From NCBI GenBank assembly GCA_001303885.1, contig LJUE01000080.1:1-23551 (forward strand): a DNA stretch of 23,551 bases. Reading direction: 5' to 3'. Below, in pieces: positions 21,296 through 23,551 of this stretch (its first letter is position 1; each line of letters starts with the position of its first letter). Made by a program: the position numbers and the translations under genes. The DNA is from Planctomycetes bacterium SM23_32. GTDB lineage: Bacteria; Planctomycetota; Brocadiia; SM23-32. Below the pieces are notes generated by a model, which was not told where the DNA came from, searched no databases, and saw only the letters and a program-made list of their open reading frames with translations.

Positions 21296-22599
21296 ATGGG
21301 ATGGCGGAGCCTGCCGGGCCAGGTGACAGAGGTGCACGTGGACGCGGCGCCGAGCGGTGAGCCGCTCGAGCTCTGGCGGCACGCGCTGGGCCTCGGCGGC
21401 GTCAACTCCCTGCCGCTGCCAGAGCGCGTGGTCGAGGGCGTCCACAGCCTGGGGCCGCGGCTGATCCGGATCTTCATCCAGGAGTTCTTCCAGGTCTACG
21501 GCGGGTCTGGCCGCTTCGACTGGAGCCGCCTCGATCCCTACATGGACGCGCTGGCCGCGACGGGCGCGAAGATCGCCGCCGCCATCACCATCAAGCCCCG
21601 GGCCCTCTACCCGGAGGTGGACCAGGCCCGGTGGCGCCCCCGCGACGTGGAGGAATGGCAGCACGTGATCCGCGAGCTCGTGCGCCGCTACTCCGTCCGG
21701 CGCCACCTCGTCACGCACTGGGAGATCGGCAACGAGCCCGACATCGGCGAGCACGGCGGCTGTCCCTACCTCATCACCGACCCGGAGGACTACGGCGAGT
21801 ACTACGCCATGACGGTCCGGCCGATCCTGGAGGTGTTCCCCGGCGCTCGCGTCGGCGGGCCGGCCCTTGCGAGTGTCCGGCACGAGCTGCTGGCGGGCCT
21901 CGTCAAGTTCTGCCGCCGCACGGGCACGCGGCTCGACTTCGTCTCCTGGCACCTCTACAGCAACTCCCCCACCCAGCATGCGGACTCGGTGCGGCTGGCT
22001 CGCCGCGCAGTTGACATGTTCCCCGGTCCGCGGCCCGAGACGATGGTGACCGAATGGAGCTGCGGGCTGGGCGGCGAGGTCTCGGTCGAGGAGCAGGCGT
22101 GCGACCCGCGGCGGGCGGCCATTGTCGCGGCCGCCGTTGGAATGAGGTGCCGCACCGCCTGGGCCTGTTCGGCGTCAACGGCCGGGTCAGGCCGCAGTAT
22201 TTCGTCTACCAGATGCTCTCGCGGCTGGGGGATGAGAGGCTCGCCGCCGATTCGTCGCCGGGCATGCGCGTGTTGGCCGGCCGCAGCGAGGGCCGAATCG
22301 GGGTGATGGTGGTCAACTGCGGCGCCGAGCAAGCCGCGGACTGCATCGCGGCCCTGCGGTTGCGAGGCCTCCGCCCCGGCGCGAAGTCCCTCACCGTCAA
22401 CCGCTTAGACGGCGATCGTCGGTGGTGTGAGGACACGCTGGAACTCCGGCCCGTGGAGCGCCGCGAGGTATGCGTCGCGGAGGACTTTTCGTGCCAGGTC
22501 TACCTCCCGGCCGACAGCGTCGCCGCGGTCTGGCTGGAGGACGAACGCGCCGAACCGAGTGCAGGCTGGAACGCGAAGGAGCCCGCCCGCAACGGCTAA
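21296..22599 (+). pseudogene. GH39-like glycosidase gene with internal deletion and frameshift
   Basis: Two frames join to one protein. Codons 1-281 (21296-22138) give a GH39-like barrel: RFDWSRLDPYMDAL, HWEIGNEPDI with acid/base E147, FVSWHLYSNSP, and MVTEWSCG with nucleophile E253. From 22138 the sense continues in another frame as WNEVPHRLGLFGVNGRVRPQ and the C-terminal beta domain (GVMVVNCG, SCQVYLPADSVAAVWLEDE) to TAA at 22597. Read straight on, the first frame turns into a serine- and arginine-rich tail and stops at 22306. In relatives I recall about 25-30 residues between the AAIVAAA helix and the RHWNEVPHR segment; they are missing, so this is a deletion not divisible by three and not just a one-base error. 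Both catalytic glutamates remain. GTGGAGGAGG precedes the ATG. Confidence 0.7.
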
Positions 22600-23551
22600 G
22601 GGGCCACTTCGATGGTGAACTCCTGCGTTGCCGTGCCCACGCGCTCGGTCGTGGTGCCGACCACCTCTTCTTGTCCCCAGCTCATCTTCACGACGTCCAC
22701 CTGCCGCACTTCCCGGTCCGCGGTGGCGCTGATGACCACCTCGAACCTGCCGGGTGCGTCGGGCTCACCCGTCAGCAGTCCCGTCGCGGAGTCAATCGTG
22801 AGCCAGTCCGGGCCCTGCTCGATGGCAAACCGGGGATGCTCCACGTCCCAGAACGCCATCTTGGAGCCTCCACGGGATCGCACGTCGCCCAGCGAGCGGA
22901 TGGAAGCCGCCTGGTAGCTGTACGGCTCGCCAACCCGGGCGGCCGTCACCGGCACGGTGTGGATGAATGGCCTGGGCGCAGCGGCGTAGGCCGAGGACCG
23001 GCTTCGGTTGCCGTTCCCGTCCACCGCTACCACGCGATAGAACGCCTTGTTGGCATTGGGCAGCCCAAGGCCCACGCTGACGACGGCCATCTGCGTCTCA
23101 GAGGTCTCGGCCACGAAGTTGGCGGGGAACGGCTGGGGCAGCATCTCGTCATGCTCGTCGCCCTGGTTCACGTTGTAAGGCACGTCGCTGACCGAAAAGC
23201 CTTTCTCATCGCTGCCATAGACCCGATACCTGGCCGGCGTCAGCCCCACGGGGTTCGGCCTCCAGCTAAGGGAGCCGATGCCCGTGGCGGGGTCGAAGTG
23301 GAGGGTCACGTCCAACGGCGGCGTCGGTCCTTCGGGCACGAAGCTCCAGATCGGGCTCCAGGGCCCCCAGACGCCGTTGGAGTCCATGGCCCGCACGCGC
23401 CAGTAGTAGGTGGTGCCCGGCGTGAGCAGTCCCACGCAGGGGAGCGTGTACTGCGGCTTGCCCTTGTCCGGCGTGCGCGAGACGAGCTTCCAGAAGTTCG
23501 GGGACAGCGGGTACTTCATGTCCGGCCGGTCAGAGAGCATGAAGTGGTAGT
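22596..23551 (-). CDS. FN3/Ig-repeat extracellular protein (N-terminus beyond window)
   Basis: The C-terminal 317 or so residues of a protein that continues past the window edge; the frame is open there, so no start is assigned. It contains a fibronectin type III domain (LLTPGTTYYWRVRAMDSNGV, WGPWSPIWSFVPEG), a second FN3-like unit (GIGSLSWRPNPVGLTPARYR through AFYRVVAVDGNGNRS), and an Ig-like domain of the He_PIG/cadherin-like type (GEPYSYQAAS, then PDWLTIDSATGLLTGEPDAP). These are binding or spacer modules of secreted or surface proteins; the enzyme, if any, would lie upstream, outside the window. Its TAG (22596-22598) overlaps the TAA of the convergent GH39-like gene. Confidence 0.75.
   Translation of the reverse strand, partial: YHFMLSDRPDMKYPLSPNFWKLVSRTPDKGKPQYTLPCVGLLTPGTTYYWRVRAMDSNGVWGPWSPIWSFVPEGPTPPLDVTLHFDPATGIGSLSWRPNPVGLTPARYRVYGSDEKGFSVSDVPYNVNQGDEHDEMLPQPFPANFVAETSETQMAVVSVGLGLPNANKAFYRVVAVDGNGNRSRSSAYAAAPRPFIHTVPVTAARVGEPYSYQAASIRSLGDVRSRGGSKMAFWDVEHPRFAIEQGPDWLTIDSATGLLTGEPDAPGRFEVVISATADREVRQVDVVKMSWGQEEVVGTTTERVGTATQEFTIEVAP

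Noticed and set aside
1..23551. CRISPR arrays, tRNA or rRNA genes, prophage genes
   Set aside because: None was seen on either strand; the only repeats noticed are the 105-bp pair and the 21-bp tandem.

Overview
This is a high-G+C bacterial window, dense with carbohydrate-active and sugar-acid enzymes and short intergenic gaps. It holds no RNA gene, transporter, regulator, phage gene or transposase that I can recognise. The mix of an agarase-like hydrolase, a polysaccharide-lyase-like jelly-roll protein, a GH9 enzyme, xylose-isomerase-like TIM barrels, amidohydrolases, StrS-type aminotransferases, UroD-like and RraA-like proteins resembles polysaccharide-degrading Planctomycetota, Lentisphaerota, Hydrogenedentota or similar lineages. 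That placement is inference; no marker gene is present. Several breaks suggest either recent gene decay or metagenome-assembly error.

Layout. 1-1341 (-): 3' part missing, secreted agarase-like hydrolase, diverging from 1559-2326 (+), a sugar isomerase/epimerase; each has a good sigma70-like promoter. 2376-4267 (-): a two-gene unit, jelly-roll lyase-like protein then nitrilase-family amidase. It diverges from two very small overlapping ORFs at 4414-4835 (+). 4857-6388 (-): two translationally coupled amidohydrolase-fold proteins, one with its metal site and one that has lost most of it. 6661-7929 (+): StrS-type PLP aminotransferase, followed by a 307-bp spacer that may hold a glycosidase remnant. 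8237-12674 (+): a tight operon of PIG-L deacetylase, amidohydrolase, zinc alcohol dehydrogenase, enolase-superfamily dehydratase and NeuD-like acetyltransferase, with several ATGA stop/start overlaps. It originally ran on into a UlaG-like metallo-beta-lactamase-fold gene. That gene is now split: its N-terminus is at 12671-12806, its body at 15510-16160, and between them lies a secreted GH9 enzyme (12910-15345) with a 105-bp exact direct repeat around it. 16238-19332 (+): second StrS-type aminotransferase, UroD-family protein, RraA-family aldolase. 19399-22599 (+): a GH101/GH129-like glycosidase and a GH39-like glycosidase carrying an internal deletion and frameshift. 22596-23551 (-): 3' part of an FN3/Ig-repeat surface or secreted protein, convergent with the GH39-like gene.

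The genes read as a saccharide-utilisation island. Secreted hydrolases (agarase-like, GH9) would open polymers, unsecreted glycosidases would trim oligomers, and the cytoplasmic cluster (deacetylase, aminotransferase, dehydrogenase, acid-sugar dehydratase, lactonase-like protein, aldolase) could process an acetylated amino sugar or sugar acid to pyruvate-type products. The substrate cannot be read from the sequence. The most notable structures are the split UlaG-like gene with its duplicated junction, the active/inactive amidohydrolase pair, and the deletion in the GH39-like gene.
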